Shown here in pieces: positions 1 through 9,095 of a DNA stretch of 64,000 bases. The notes below the pieces were generated by a model. That model did not search any database and was not told the origin of the DNA. It saw only the letters and a list, made by a program, of their open reading frames with translations. The position numbers and the translations under genes are program-made. The number at the start of each line of letters is the position of its first letter. Within the stretch, counting starts at the first letter, position 1. This DNA comes from Lentzea albidocapillata subsp. violacea (GTDB taxonomy: Bacteria; Actinomycetota; Actinomycetes; Mycobacteriales; Pseudonocardiaceae), in NCBI RefSeq assembly GCF_900100275.1, contig NZ_FNET01000018.1, positions 84,522 through 148,521 of the forward strand, in the 5' to 3' direction.

Positions 1-2
1 CG

Positions 3-1325
3 GACGGCCGCCCGTGCATCGTCATGGAGTTCTACGAACGAGGCTCGCTGCACGACCGTTTGCGCGCCATGGGCCCGCTGCCCGTGCCGGACGTGGTGGC
101 GGCGGGCATCGCGGTGGCGGACGCGCTCGCGTTCGCGCACGGCCAGGGCATCCTGCACCGGGACGTGAAACCGCAGAACGTCCTGGTGCTCCCGACTTCG
201 TACGTGCTGGCCGATTTCGGCATCGCGCGCGGCGCCGACGCGGGGCATTCCGCGTCACTGCAGATGGTCAGCTACCGGCATGCCGCCCCGCAGATGCTGG
301 AGGGCGCCACGCCGTCGTTCGCCGACGACGTCTGGTCGCTCGGCTCGACGCTGTTCACGCTGCTGGAGGGCAAGCCGCCGTTCGCCTCGGACAACCCGGA
401 CGAGGACACGCTGCTGTCCTACGTCGGCCGTGTCAGCAACGGTGAACCCCGGCCGCTCACCCGGTTCGACGTGCCGGCGTGGCTGGCCGCCGTGATCGAA
501 CGCTGCCTGCGCAAGGACAGGGCGGAGCGTTTCGGTTCGGCCCTGGAGTTGCGCGACGCGCTGATGGCGGCGGACTCCGGCACCGTTCTGTCCACTGTGG
601 ACCCTGATGCGACGGCGATGCTGGGCGAACGCCCCGACTTCTACCCGGAGGGCCCGACCGAGGCGCCGGGTTTCGGCCCGCGCGGGTTCACGCCCGAACC
701 GGAACCCGAACCGGAACCCGAGGCCGAGCGCGACGACTCGTGGCGGGGCAGGCTCGAAGACCTGACGTACCGGCAGCACGACCTCGTCCCGCCGCCGCCC
801 CCGCGTCCTGTTCCGGTCGCGGTGCTACCGAGCGTGGAACTTCCTTCCGTCGAACCGATGACTGCGCCGGTCCGCAGGAGCAAACGGGGCGGCGTGCTCG
901 CGGTGCTGGCCGTGGTCGCGGTGACGGGCGGGCTCGCCGCGGGCATCGTCCTCAACCGGGACGACGGCGGTCAGCAGGCCCAACCACCTGCGACGACAAC
1001 AACACCGCCCGTGCCGACGTCGGACTCCGCCGACGCGGGACCGTCGCCGAACACCGACCCGAAGTTCGTCCCGGTCCTCAAGCGCGCCGAGTACCGGGGC
1101 AGGACGATCGAGCTGGAGTGGACCGATCCGAGCGCCGGCCAGGCCCAGTTCGTGGTGGTCGACGTGACCGGTGCCAAACCGTACGCGGTGATCACGGTGA
1201 CCGGCGGCAGCACCAAGCACGTCATCGAGGACGGCGGTGGCGACCGGCGTTGCTTCCAGATCGCGGCGCTCGGCTACAACGGCGAACGCGGCAGCTCCGC
1301 AAAGGTCTGTGCCAACAAGAACTAG
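3..1325 (+). CDS. Membrane Ser/Thr protein kinase (PknB type), 5' end outside window
   Basis: The reading frame is open to the left edge, so the glycine-rich loop and catalytic lysine lie outside. What remains starts at the hinge (IVMEFYERGSL). Counting from the ATG at 24, the catalytic loop HRDVKPQN is at residues 45-52 and DFG at 64-66, followed by a complete C-lobe. A Pro/Glu-rich juxtamembrane stretch (about 223-233) leads to one membrane helix (290-310). An extracellular Thr/Pro linker and a fibronectin-III-like domain (about 350-433) with two cysteines follow. The family phosphorylates Ser/Thr on cytoplasmic partners; the outer domain here probably senses or binds a ligand. The TAG stop coincides with the first bases of an inserted repeat (1323-1471), so the original C-terminus may have differed. 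Confidence 0.93.
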   Translation, partial: DGRPCIVMEFYERGSLHDRLRAMGPLPVPDVVAAGIAVADALAFAHGQGILHRDVKPQNVLVLPTSYVLADFGIARGADAGHSASLQMVSYRHAAPQMLEGATPSFADDVWSLGSTLFTLLEGKPPFASDNPDEDTLLSYVGRVSNGEPRPLTRFDVPAWLAAVIERCLRKDRAERFGSALELRDALMAADSGTVLSTVDPDATAMLGERPDFYPEGPTEAPGFGPRGFTPEPEPEPEPEAERDDSWRGRLEDLTYRQHDLVPPPPPRPVPVAVLPSVELPSVEPMTAPVRRSKRGGVLAVLAVVAVTGGLAAGIVLNRDDGGQQAQPPATTTTPPVPTSDSADAGPSPNTDPKFVPVLKRAEYRGRTIELEWTDPSAGQAQFVVVDVTGAKPYAVITVTGGSTKHVIEDGGGDRRCFQIAALGYNGERGSSAKVCANKN

Positions 1326-1471
1326 AGGTGCGGCCCGGAACGGTGCCGGGCGAATTCGCGGTCAGACGGGTGCATCGTGGTGTCGCCCCCACGTCCGCGT
1401 ACTGGTTGCGACACCGCGAGGTGCGCTGCTGGGCGTGAACTCGCTCGCCAACGGGCCGGGTCGCACCACTA
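1323..1471. mobile_element. MITE-like inverted-repeat element, copy A (149 bp)
   Basis: Bounded by TA at both ends. The outer 35 bases of each end are inverted copies of each other (27 of 35 match). An internal block of about 45 bases beginning GAATTCGCGGTCAGACGGG is identical to the element at 63514-63678, 62 kb away. The right arm of the inner hairpin lacks 16 bases present in the other copy, which accounts exactly for the 149 versus 165 bp length difference. No protein is encoded. TA boundaries and size fit a non-autonomous element moved by an IS630/Tc1-type transposase. The left TA forms part of the kinase stop codon. Confidence 0.75.
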
Positions 1472-1512
1472 CGTTGTTGTTGCGGGCACACGAACTGGCG
1501 TACGGTCCCCCG

Positions 1513-2034
1513 GTGCAGAGCGCTCGTTATGCCGGCCCACCGATGTTCGCTCGTGGACGAAAGCGCCGGACACTCGTGGTGTGGGCGGCCGTTCCGCTCG
1601 CCGTCGGCATCGGGATCGGGATGCTGATCGGCGGCAACCTGCGGTCCCAGTCCCAGCAGAACACCGGTGACACCACCCCCTCGCCCGCTGTGCCCGATCA
1701 GCTCGAGTACACGGACATGCCGTGCGACCCGGGCTCGTCCGTCCTCGTGCTGCACTCGCTGGAGGGCGCGATGCCGGACTCGGAGGTCAGGGTGTTGCTG
1801 GACTACGAGACGATGTGGGTGCGGCACCGTGAAAGCGCGAACCCCGCGCTGCGTGGCCAAACCGCGCTGCTGAGCAGACGCGACGACGTCTGCCCGGTCA
1901 TCGTTCCCGAGGACTCGCGGTTCACGCAGTTCATCTGGCTCGGACCGTTCCCGTCGGACACCGCGCCCGCGCTGTGCGAGGCGCTGTTCAAGGTCACCGG
2001 GAAGAACTGCATCCCCGCACAGGTGGTCCGTTGA
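1513..2034 (+). CDS. Single-pass membrane protein with SPOR-like C-terminal part, unknown function
   Basis: A protein of 173 residues with a basic N-terminus, one membrane helix (about residues 22-42, rich in Val, Ile and Gly) and an exported C-terminal domain with four cysteines. The last 35 residues (FIWLGPFPSD...GKNCIPAQVV) have the rhythm of a SPOR peptidoglycan-binding repeat, but I cannot confirm it. The GTG start is chosen because TACGGT (TANNNT, 1501-1506) lies 6 bp upstream, as in leaderless actinobacterial transcripts; an in-frame ATG at 1543 is the alternative. It begins 41 bp after the repeat element. It ends four bases from the converging gene at 2039. Confidence 0.7.
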   Translation: MQSARYAGPPMFARGRKRRTLVVWAAVPLAVGIGIGMLIGGNLRSQSQQNTGDTTPSPAVPDQLEYTDMPCDPGSSVLVLHSLEGAMPDSEVRVLLDYETMWVRHRESANPALRGQTALLSRRDDVCPVIVPEDSRFTQFIWLGPFPSDTAPALCEALFKVTGKNCIPAQVVR

Positions 2035-2038
2035 TCCG

Positions 2039-4051
2039 TCAGCGCCGGAACAACGGCCGCGGGTCGATCGTCCAGACGACCTTGCGCCACCAGGAAGCCT
2101 TGCGCCGCACCGCTTTCTTCACCTGCCGGGCCAGCCGCCAGCTGTTCTCGTGCTGGACCGGCTCCGGTGCGAACGCGGCCTGGTCGACCAGGACCGCCAA
2201 GCGTGCGCCCGCCTCACCCCATTCGCCCGCGACGTCCGGCACGGTGCGGCTCGGCAACGGCTGCAAACCGGCGAGCTGCAACGAGTCGAGCACCTCGTGC
2301 CACGCTCCCACCGGGCCGGCCGCGCGCAGCCTGACGCGGCGCGAGGTCCGTGCCACGAACAGCCCGGCGAGCACCAGCACCGGTGTGAAAGCCCAGTACG
2401 GGAAGCCCTTCGGAGTCTGCGGCGCGGCGGCCCGGTCGTCGCGCACCGCGGTCGGCTGCACCAGCGGCGGCACCGACGCCAGCGTGGTCGGCGCCGGCTT
2501 CGCGGTGGTCGACGCGAGCCGGTTCAGCACCTCGCGTTTCGAGGCGGCGCTCGGCCCGCTTCCGTTGCCGGACACGGGATCGAACGCGACCCAGCCCCAC
2601 CCGCTGAAGTACACCTCGGGCCACGCGGTGGCGTCCGCCGCCCGCACGATCCGCTCGCCGTTCTGCTCGGGCACCGGCTGGAACCCGACCACGACCCGCG
2701 TCGGCAACCCGACCGAACGCGCGAGCACCGCGTAGGCCGACGCGAACTGCTCCGCCGTCCCCGCTCCCGCACCGGACTCGCCCGCCGCGCCGAACAGGAA
2801 CGTCTCCAGCCGCGCGTAGGACGAGCCGACCGGCGCCTCGGCGTCCGGCCTGCGGCCCAGCCGCACGACCTGTTCCAGCGCCACGGCCTTCTCGTACGGC
2901 GTGCGCGCGTTCTGCGTCGCCTGCCGCGCGTACTCGGCCAGCGTGAACGGCAACCACGGCAGGGCCGTGTACTTCGTTGCGGCGGCAGGGACCTGGGCCT
3001 CGGCGAGATCCGTGTCGGCGGGCGTCTCGACGACCCCGCGCACCGTGTAGCTCAGCCCGGCCTTCAGCCCGTCGGCCACGACCAGCGACCCGGTGTCGGG
3101 ATCGACCATGGCGTCGCTCAGCGACACCGCCTGCGGCTTCCCGACGCCCGGCAGCCACTCCCCCTGCAGTCCGGTGATCCGCAGGTCGACGCTGGCGTCC
3201 TGGAACTTGCCGCCGATCGGCAGGTCCGGCGGTTCGACCACGCCGAGAGGCCCGTACGTCGAGGCCGCCTCCCACGACGCGCCCGAGTACCGGCTCAGCG
3301 TCACCAGCCGCACCGGCACCTCGGGCCCGCGCATCCGGAACAGCTCCGTCTCCCCCTGTGCCGCCCACGCGGCGAGCTGCGGCAACGGGTTCGAGATGGC
3401 GATGTTGGTGACCGGTGGCGTGACGAGCTTGCGCGGCTCGAAACCGTTGGCGGGCAACACGAAAGCGAGCAGGGTGAGTGCGGCCAGGGCCGTGGCGAGC
3501 ACCGCGGGGGGCACCACGGGCCCGCGCCGGTCGATGATCAGCCAGCCCAGCGCCAGCACCACGACCAGCGTCAGCGCGACGAGGCCGTACCGATCCGCAC
3601 GGCCGGTGGTGAGCAGCGCCGCCGACACGTACAGGGTGGCCGCACCGAGCGCCGGCACGAACAACGCCGTGCCGCGCTTGGTCACCGACAGCACCATGCC
3701 GGTGGACACGCCGATGATCAGCAGCAGGCCGGGCACGAGCAGTTCGGGTGTCGCAGGCGCGGGACGGGCCGCCGTGAGCAGCCTTGGCACGGTGTCGAGC
3801 AGCACCCACGTGGGGTCGCGGTCCGGGGACGCGCCGCGCGCCAGGAAGAAGCCTCCCGTCAACGCGAGCGTCATGACCGCGAGGGCGGCGAGTCCGGCCG
3901 GGACGATCCGCTTCAGCGGCAGGGCCGCGAATCCGGCGAGCGCGGCGAGTCCGAAGTAGAGGGTGGCGCCGTCCCAGGCCTGCGAGAGCTGGAGCGCGCC
4001 GACGAGGAGGACTGCGGTGACCCAGCCGTACTTGAGCAGGGAGTTGCTCAT
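2039..4051 (-). CDS. TgpA/DUF3488-type transglutaminase-like membrane protein, active site degenerate
   Basis: Protein of 670 residues: six or more membrane helices in the first 200 residues, an extracytoplasmic domain, a transglutaminase-like core, a Pro/Thr linker, a last membrane helix and a basic cytoplasmic tail. The family architecture is that of TgpA-like proteins encoded next to DUF58 and MoxR genes. In the core, the position normally holding the catalytic Cys reads GTAEQFASAYAVLARSVG (Thr), and the catalytic His position reads ADATAWPEVYF (Thr); the Asp of FDP remains. It is therefore probably non-catalytic. The ATG overlaps the stop of the DUF58 gene (ATGA), so the two are translationally coupled. 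Confidence 0.9.
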   Translation of the reverse strand: MSNSLLKYGWVTAVLLVGALQLSQAWDGATLYFGLAALAGFAALPLKRIVPAGLAALAVMTLALTGGFFLARGASPDRDPTWVLLDTVPRLLTAARPAPATPELLVPGLLLIIGVSTGMVLSVTKRGTALFVPALGAATLYVSAALLTTGRADRYGLVALTLVVVLALGWLIIDRRGPVVPPAVLATALAALTLLAFVLPANGFEPRKLVTPPVTNIAISNPLPQLAAWAAQGETELFRMRGPEVPVRLVTLSRYSGASWEAASTYGPLGVVEPPDLPIGGKFQDASVDLRITGLQGEWLPGVGKPQAVSLSDAMVDPDTGSLVVADGLKAGLSYTVRGVVETPADTDLAEAQVPAAATKYTALPWLPFTLAEYARQATQNARTPYEKAVALEQVVRLGRRPDAEAPVGSSYARLETFLFGAAGESGAGAGTAEQFASAYAVLARSVGLPTRVVVGFQPVPEQNGERIVRAADATAWPEVYFSGWGWVAFDPVSGNGSGPSAASKREVLNRLASTTAKPAPTTLASVPPLVQPTAVRDDRAAAPQTPKGFPYWAFTPVLVLAGLFVARTSRRVRLRAAGPVGAWHEVLDSLQLAGLQPLPSRTVPDVAGEWGEAGARLAVLVDQAAFAPEPVQHENSWRLARQVKKAVRRKASWWRKVVWTIDPRPLFRR

Positions 4052-5154
4052 CGCGCCACCACCGCGTTCCACGAGTCGACCAGGTCCTCCGCCCGCGCCC
4101 CGCTGACCACCAGCACCGACCCGGCAGCCCCGACCGGCCGCTTCTCGTCCACCACCAGCACGACGCCGAACGCCGCCCGTCCCGCCTCCAGCACCAGCGC
4201 GGGCACCGAGGTCCCGCTGATCACGGCCACCACGTCGAGATCGCGCACCGGCACGGTCGGCCGGCCGTCGACCTCCCGCAGTGCGAGGTCGGCCAGCGCG
4301 GACAGGATCGGCGCCGAGTCCTGCTGCTCCTCGATGTCGGTGCCGCCCGACGACGTCAGCAGCCGCACCGGATGTCCTTGTTCCAGGGCCGACGTGATGA
4401 GCGACGCCGCCATCTCGACGGCCTCCTCGAAGCGTTGTTCCTCCGCGTACGAGGACGCGTTGTCGTCCAGCAGCACGGCCAGGTGCGGCCGGGCCGGGTC
4501 GGCGTCCTCGCGGATCATGAGCGTGCCGGTGCGCGCGGACGTCGCCCAGTGCAGGCGCCTCAGGTCGTCGCCGGGCACGTACTCCCGCAGCCCCACCAGG
4601 TCGGTGCCGCCGCGCTCGACGCGTTCGTCGGCGCCGACCTGGCCCCGGCGGGCACCGGAGGGCAGGCCCCGGACCGGCAGCACGCGCGGGATCACCCGCA
4701 CCTGGACGACCTCGCCCAGCACGGTGCGCGCCTGCGCCAGACCGGCCAGACCCTTGCGCCGCAACGTCAACGGCCCGACGTCGAACACGCCTCGGCGTTC
4801 GGTCGGGATCGCGTAGTCGACGGCCTCGACCGCGCCGGGTGCCAGCAACGGCACGTCGACGTCCATCGGCAAGCCCGCCACCATGTCGACGGCGTCCAGC
4901 GCCACCGGCCAGCGACCGGTGGACGACAGCTCCAGCCTGCCGCCGCACCGCGCCAGCCGCGGCACCGTGCGCGGACGGACCGTGCGGGACACCGACAGCG
5001 GCGACGCGACCAGCACGGAGACGATCGAGGCGACGACCAGTGCGGTCAGCGCCAGGCCGAACGCCGCCATGCCCGCGTACCGCCACCACAGGCCGACACC
5101 GAGCATCAGCAGGCCCAGCACAGCGGTTCCGGTGCCGCGCACGGTGAGTCTCAT
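4048..5154 (-). CDS. DUF58 domain protein
   Basis: 368 residues. Two membrane helices at the N-terminus are followed by the DUF58 signature: the VGLREYVPGDDLRRLHWATSA motif region and a vWA-like fold in the C-terminal half. DUF58 proteins accompany MoxR AAA+ ATPases and are thought to act in assembly or maturation of membrane or envelope complexes. It is third in a four-gene unit, with four-base overlaps on both sides (MoxR upstream, transglutaminase-like downstream). Exact role unknown. Confidence 0.92.
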   Translation of the reverse strand: MRLTVRGTGTAVLGLLMLGVGLWWRYAGMAAFGLALTALVVASIVSVLVASPLSVSRTVRPRTVPRLARCGGRLELSSTGRWPVALDAVDMVAGLPMDVDVPLLAPGAVEAVDYAIPTERRGVFDVGPLTLRRKGLAGLAQARTVLGEVVQVRVIPRVLPVRGLPSGARRGQVGADERVERGGTDLVGLREYVPGDDLRRLHWATSARTGTLMIREDADPARPHLAVLLDDNASSYAEEQRFEEAVEMAASLITSALEQGHPVRLLTSSGGTDIEEQQDSAPILSALADLALREVDGRPTVPVRDLDVVAVISGTSVPALVLEAGRAAFGVVLVVDEKRPVGAAGSVLVVSGARAEDLVDSWNAVVAR

Positions 5155-6116
5155 TGTGTCGCGGGCTTGGGCACGGCCACGCGCGAGAGCACGTCGGCCA
5201 GCACCTCGGACGTCGTGACGCCCGACAGGACGCTCTCGCGCGTCAGCACCAGCCGGTGTGCGAGCACCGGGTCCGCGATGTCCTGAACGTCCTGCGGCAC
5301 CACGAAATGCCGCCCCTTCGACGCCGCGTACACCTGTGCGCAGCGCACGAGCGTCCGCAGGCCACGCGTCGAGGTGCCGAGCCGCAGCCGTTCGTCCGTG
5401 CGGGTGCCCGTGCCCAGCGCCGAGATGTACTGCAGGATCGGGTCGGCGACGTGCAGCAGCTGCAGCCGTCCGCTGAACGCGCTGATCTCGCGCGGCGACG
5501 ACACCGTGCGCACGTCGGCGATCCGGCCCGCACCACTGCCGGGACGCAACACGTCCAGCTCGTCCTCCACCGACGGGTAGCCGATGGAGGTGCGCAGCAT
5601 GAAGCGGTCGAGCTGAGCCTCGGGCAGCCGGTACGTGCCGTCGAGGTCGATCGGGTTCTGCGTGGCCACCACGAGGAACGGGTCGGGCACCGTGTGCCCG
5701 ACACCGTCGATCGTGACGGTCCGCTCCTCCATGACCTCCAGCAGGGCGGACTGCGTCTTGGCCGCCGCGCGGTTGATCTCGTCGGCCAGCACGATGTTCG
5801 CGAACACGGGACCGGGCCGGAACCGGATCTGGCCCGTCTGCGGGTCGTAGACCGAGGTACCCGTGACGTCGGACGGCAGCAGGTCCGGCGTGAACTGCAC
5901 ACGCCGCGACACCCCGCCCAGCGCGCCCGCGACGGCACGCGCCAGCGTCGTCTTCCCCGTGCCGGGCACGTCTTCGAGCAGCACGTGACCACCCGCGAAC
6001 ATGGCCACCAGCACGAGGTCGACCACGTCGCGCTTGCCGCGCACGGCGCTCTCGACCGCGTCCGCGAGCCGGGTGTGCAGGTCGCGGAAGGCCGAGACCT
6101 CACCGGTGTCGATCAC
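5151..6116 (-). CDS. MoxR family AAA+ ATPase
   Basis: 321 residues from a GTG start that overlaps the stop of the upstream gene (GTGA). Walker A is EDVPGTGKTTLA, Walker B is NIVLADEINRA, followed by the sensor region ATQNPIDLDGTY and the AAA lid domain, as is usual for MoxR. MoxR ATPases act as chaperones together with vWA/DUF58 partners, which matches the next gene. A much longer reading frame extends upstream, but it is the shadow of the neighbouring proline-rich gene; the conserved protein begins VIDTGEVSAF. Confidence 0.95.
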   Translation of the reverse strand: MIDTGEVSAFRDLHTRLADAVESAVRGKRDVVDLVLVAMFAGGHVLLEDVPGTGKTTLARAVAGALGGVSRRVQFTPDLLPSDVTGTSVYDPQTGQIRFRPGPVFANIVLADEINRAAAKTQSALLEVMEERTVTIDGVGHTVPDPFLVVATQNPIDLDGTYRLPEAQLDRFMLRTSIGYPSVEDELDVLRPGSGAGRIADVRTVSSPREISAFSGRLQLLHVADPILQYISALGTGTRTDERLRLGTSTRGLRTLVRCAQVYAASKGRHFVVPQDVQDIADPVLAHRLVLTRESVLSGVTTSEVLADVLSRVAVPKPATQ

Positions 6117-8254
6117 TTTTCCTCTTCTCCACGACGAACACCGATGCGCAGCAGGAACGCGCACGCCAGCAGGCCCAGCCCACCCGCGCCCATCGGCGCG
6201 GTCTCCACTCCGGCCGGTGCCATCCGCGGGATGCAGCCCGGTTTGCCGCCGCACTCGTCGAACGTGTACAGCACGTTGCGGGCCGCCGAGTCGACCTGCC
6301 CGGCGCCGGTCGCGGCGTAGGCGCGGACGACGATCGAGTTGCTGCCCTCCTCCACGTCGATCTGCGTCGTGGTGGCGTTGCACGGAATCCCGACCGCGTA
6401 GCCCTGCGTCCGGTTCACGACCTCACAGCGGCCGTTGTGGCTCGCCCAGTCCGCCGGTGGCGACATGCTGACCGTGCGCCTCGGCATCGTCCGGCCGCCA
6501 GAGACCCCGGTGATCACCACGGCACCCGCGGTCGGCAGCGAAGGCGGCGGCGGAGGAGGCGGTGGCGGCGGGGTGGTGGTCGTGACCGGGGGCGGCGGCG
6601 GAGGCGGCGGGGTGGTCGTAGTCGGCGGCGGAGTGTTGGGCGGAGGGGTGTTCGGCGGCGGAGTGACCGTGAACGCGGCCATGCCCGCGGCACCGGCCGC
6701 CGACGCCGTCGACGCGCGCACCGTCACGTCGAGCCTGCCACTCGAGCAGAAGGTGGAACCCGCGCACGGCACCGACAGCTCAGCCGAGGTGGAGGCCGAC
6801 TGCGCCGACACCGAGCCGCCGCTGAACGAACCGGAGCCGGCGACGGTGTAGCCCACGATCGGATCGGTCGACACGGCCGCGGTCCAGCTCACCGTCACGA
6901 CGAGAGCCGACGCGGTGCGCGACTTCTGCCGCACCGTCACCCCGGCGGGCGCGGCCGGAGCCGTGCCGCCGGCGGAGGGCGGCGGGGAGGGAGTCGTCGG
7001 CGGTGGTGAGACCTCGGTCGTCGGCCCGTTGCCGTTGCCGTTGTTGCGCGGCGGCCGCTGTGGCTCGTTCGGGTTCGGCGGCGGGGGCGGCGGCACGGAC
7101 GGCGGCGGCGAGCGGTCCGGGTCCTTCACCGGGAGCTCGGGGCTGCGGATCGTCAGCGAGCGCGTCGCACCGTCCGCGTCGACCAGCACACCCGTGGACG
7201 AGCCCGGCACGTTCACGAACAACCGGCCGTCGTCGAACACGAGCTCGGGGTCGGCGCCACCGGACGTGCGGACGTCGTCGCCACCGCGGCTGCCACCCCG
7301 GTCGAGGATGATGACCTTGCCGGATCCCTTGCAGGGCACGTAGACCTTGTCGCGGAACACGGCGGGGCGCCCCGGCTTCGGGCAGCCCATCGCGCCGACG
7401 TCGACGCGCAGGACGTCGCGGCCGACGACCAGCACGACGACCGAGGACGACGGCACCGACGCGGGCACCAGGTCGATCGGCGAGGACTGCGCGGCGATCA
7501 CCTCGGCGTCGGAGCGGTCGGTCGACGAGGCGACGTCCTCCCCCGTGCCGTCGCGCACGACGACACCGCCGTCGAGACCGATGAGCGTGACGCCCTGGTC
7601 GTGCGGCACGAGAACGGTACGGGGCCCGGCACCGGTGACCTGGCGCTGCGAGCGCTCCTCGAACCGTTCCTCGTCGTCCGACCAGTCGAGTGACCGCAAC
7701 GTGCCGCCGTGGTCGACCAGCCACAGCACGCCGCGCTCGTCCACGACGGCGTCGGCGAGCGGCTGGCCCGCCTGCCAGGTCTGCCCGACGTCGGCCAGGG
7801 TCAGCGGGTCGGCGGTGTGCACGGTGCCGGTCGCGCGGTCGACGACGAACACCATCCCGTTCGACACCAGCACCTTGCTCGTCGCACCGGGCGGCGCCTG
7901 GCGGCGGCCGGAGGCGAGCAGGGTGGCCAGGTCGATGACGGTGATCTCGCCGGTGCGCCGGTTCAGGACGATCAGCCGCCCGTCCTCCTGCGCGATCTCC
8001 AGCTGCGAGTCGGGACCGCTGATCTGCAACCTCGTCTGCGGCTTGCCCGAACCAGGGTTGATCTGCACGACCTCACCGCGCTGGTCGTCGCCGAGCCAGG
8101 TGAGCCCGTCCGACACCGCGACCGACGTGCGGGAGATGCCCTGCCCGAGCGCGGCGCCCGCGAGCACCAGAACACCCAGCAGCGCGGCGACGAAGCTCGC
8201 CGATTCCCGCCCTCCACCGGAGATAATGCGTCTGATCCGGTGCCACCAAGACAT
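6113..8254 (-). CDS. Secreted or membrane-tethered beta-propeller protein with fibronectin-III-like domains
   Basis: 713 residues. An N-terminal membrane helix (about 20-40) is followed by PQQ/NHL-like repeats of a beta-propeller (residues about 50-360). Then come a Pro/Asn linker, an FnIII-type module, a stretch of Pro/Thr runs (encoded around 6540-6660), a second beta-sandwich module with paired cysteines and a C-terminal membrane helix followed by RRGEEEK. The start has a strong ribosome binding site (GGAGGG). It is first in the unit with MoxR, DUF58 and the transglutaminase-like gene, so it may be the surface substrate or scaffold of that machinery. Function not established. Confidence 0.85.
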   Translation of the reverse strand: MSWWHRIRRIISGGGRESASFVAALLGVLVLAGAALGQGISRTSVAVSDGLTWLGDDQRGEVVQINPGSGKPQTRLQISGPDSQLEIAQEDGRLIVLNRRTGEITVIDLATLLASGRRQAPPGATSKVLVSNGMVFVVDRATGTVHTADPLTLADVGQTWQAGQPLADAVVDERGVLWLVDHGGTLRSLDWSDDEERFEERSQRQVTGAGPRTVLVPHDQGVTLIGLDGGVVVRDGTGEDVASSTDRSDAEVIAAQSSPIDLVPASVPSSSVVVLVVGRDVLRVDVGAMGCPKPGRPAVFRDKVYVPCKGSGKVIILDRGGSRGGDDVRTSGGADPELVFDDGRLFVNVPGSSTGVLVDADGATRSLTIRSPELPVKDPDRSPPPSVPPPPPPNPNEPQRPPRNNGNGNGPTTEVSPPPTTPSPPPSAGGTAPAAPAGVTVRQKSRTASALVVTVSWTAAVSTDPIVGYTVAGSGSFSGGSVSAQSASTSAELSVPCAGSTFCSSGRLDVTVRASTASAAGAAGMAAFTVTPPPNTPPPNTPPPTTTTPPPPPPPPVTTTTPPPPPPPPPPSLPTAGAVVITGVSGGRTMPRRTVSMSPPADWASHNGRCEVVNRTQGYAVGIPCNATTTQIDVEEGSNSIVVRAYAATGAGQVDSAARNVLYTFDECGGKPGCIPRMAPAGVETAPMGAGGLGLLACAFLLRIGVRRGEEEK

Positions 8255-8441
8255 AACGCGCCCTCCCTCGCCCGCCGGGGATGCTAACCCCCGGCTCTGA
8301 CAACTTCGGGCGGCGCATGGTTCCCGGTTCGCCCGGTCAGCCGGGTGGCAGACATCAGGAAGCGTAATGACGGGGTCTGACAGTTCTGAAAACCGAATGG
8401 CGCTCCCCCGAACCGACCAACGCGTAAGGCAGAGTGGACGC

Positions 8442-9086
8442 ATGGAGATCCCCGGCATGGGACTTGCCAGGCAGGCGCTCGACACCGCCCTCGGCACGAC
8501 GGTGGCCGTCGCGGCCGTTCCGGCCCGCGTGCTGAGCCTGCTCGGCGAGGTCGAACAGCTCGTCCGCAAGGTCAACGGCACGATCGACTCCGTCGACGGC
8601 ATCGTCGCGCGGGCCGGCGAGCTGGTGGACCGCACGGCCGATGTCGTGGCGGACGCGGAGAAGGCCGTCGACGAGGTCCGCGCGATCACGGCGAGCGCGA
8701 GTGACGTCGCCGGACGGGCCGGGCTGGTCGTCACGACGGCCGGCCACACCGCGCACACGGTCAACGAGCTGATCGCCATGTACGAGCCGCTCGCCAAGCA
8801 GGCCCAGCCGCTCGCGAAGCGGTTCGTGGACGAGCTCTCCCCGCACGAGGTCGAGGCCGCGATCAAGCTGGTCGACGAGCTGCCGGTGCTGACCGAGCAC
8901 CTGATCAGCGACATCCTGCCGATCCTCGCGACCCTGGACAGGGTGGGTCCCGAGGTGCACCAGCTGCTCGAGGTCACGAGCGACATGCGCCAGGCGATCC
9001 TCGGCATCCCCGGCTTCGCGTTCATGCGCCGCCGCGGCGAGAAAAAAGACGGGGAGGACGGTGTGAAGGCGGTCGATGGCGGGTAG
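8442..9086 (+). CDS. Amphipathic helical protein, apolipoprotein/phasin-like, unknown function
   Basis: 214 residues, almost entirely predicted helix. A first hydrophobic segment (MGLARQALDTALGTTVAVAA) is followed by long heptad-like repeats of Val, Ala, Asp and Arg (VNGTIDSVDGIVARAGELVD...), reminiscent of lipid-binding or coiled-coil proteins. Similar helical proteins are common and uncharacterised in actinobacteria. The start at ATG 8442 leaves a 187-bp divergent gap to the operon starting at 8254. The downstream gene begins 9 bp after the stop, so the two may be cotranscribed. Confidence 0.8.
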   Translation: MEIPGMGLARQALDTALGTTVAVAAVPARVLSLLGEVEQLVRKVNGTIDSVDGIVARAGELVDRTADVVADAEKAVDEVRAITASASDVAGRAGLVVTTAGHTAHTVNELIAMYEPLAKQAQPLAKRFVDELSPHEVEAAIKLVDELPVLTEHLISDILPILATLDRVGPEVHQLLEVTSDMRQAILGIPGFAFMRRRGEKKDGEDGVKAVDGG

Positions 9087-9095
9087 TCCGCCCGA

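Noticed and set aside
688..725. Repeated GAACCCGAACCG-type units
   Set aside because: Low-complexity Glu-Pro codons in the kinase juxtamembrane segment.
1377..1670. Open frames in and after repeat copy A, with a peptide (EFAVRRVHRGVAPTS) shared with copy B
   Set aside because: The shared peptide only reflects the repeated DNA; frames are not conserved through both copies and have no start signals.
2150..4816. Very long open frame on the plus strand opposite the transglutaminase-like and DUF58 genes
   Set aside because: Arg/Gln/Ala-rich composition with no domain; it is the mirror of two well-supported genes in high-GC DNA.
6540..6660. Short repetitive GGCGGCGGAGG-like sequence, possible CRISPR or satellite
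   Set aside because: It encodes Pro/Thr runs of the FnIII protein linker; no spacers or regular repeat unit.
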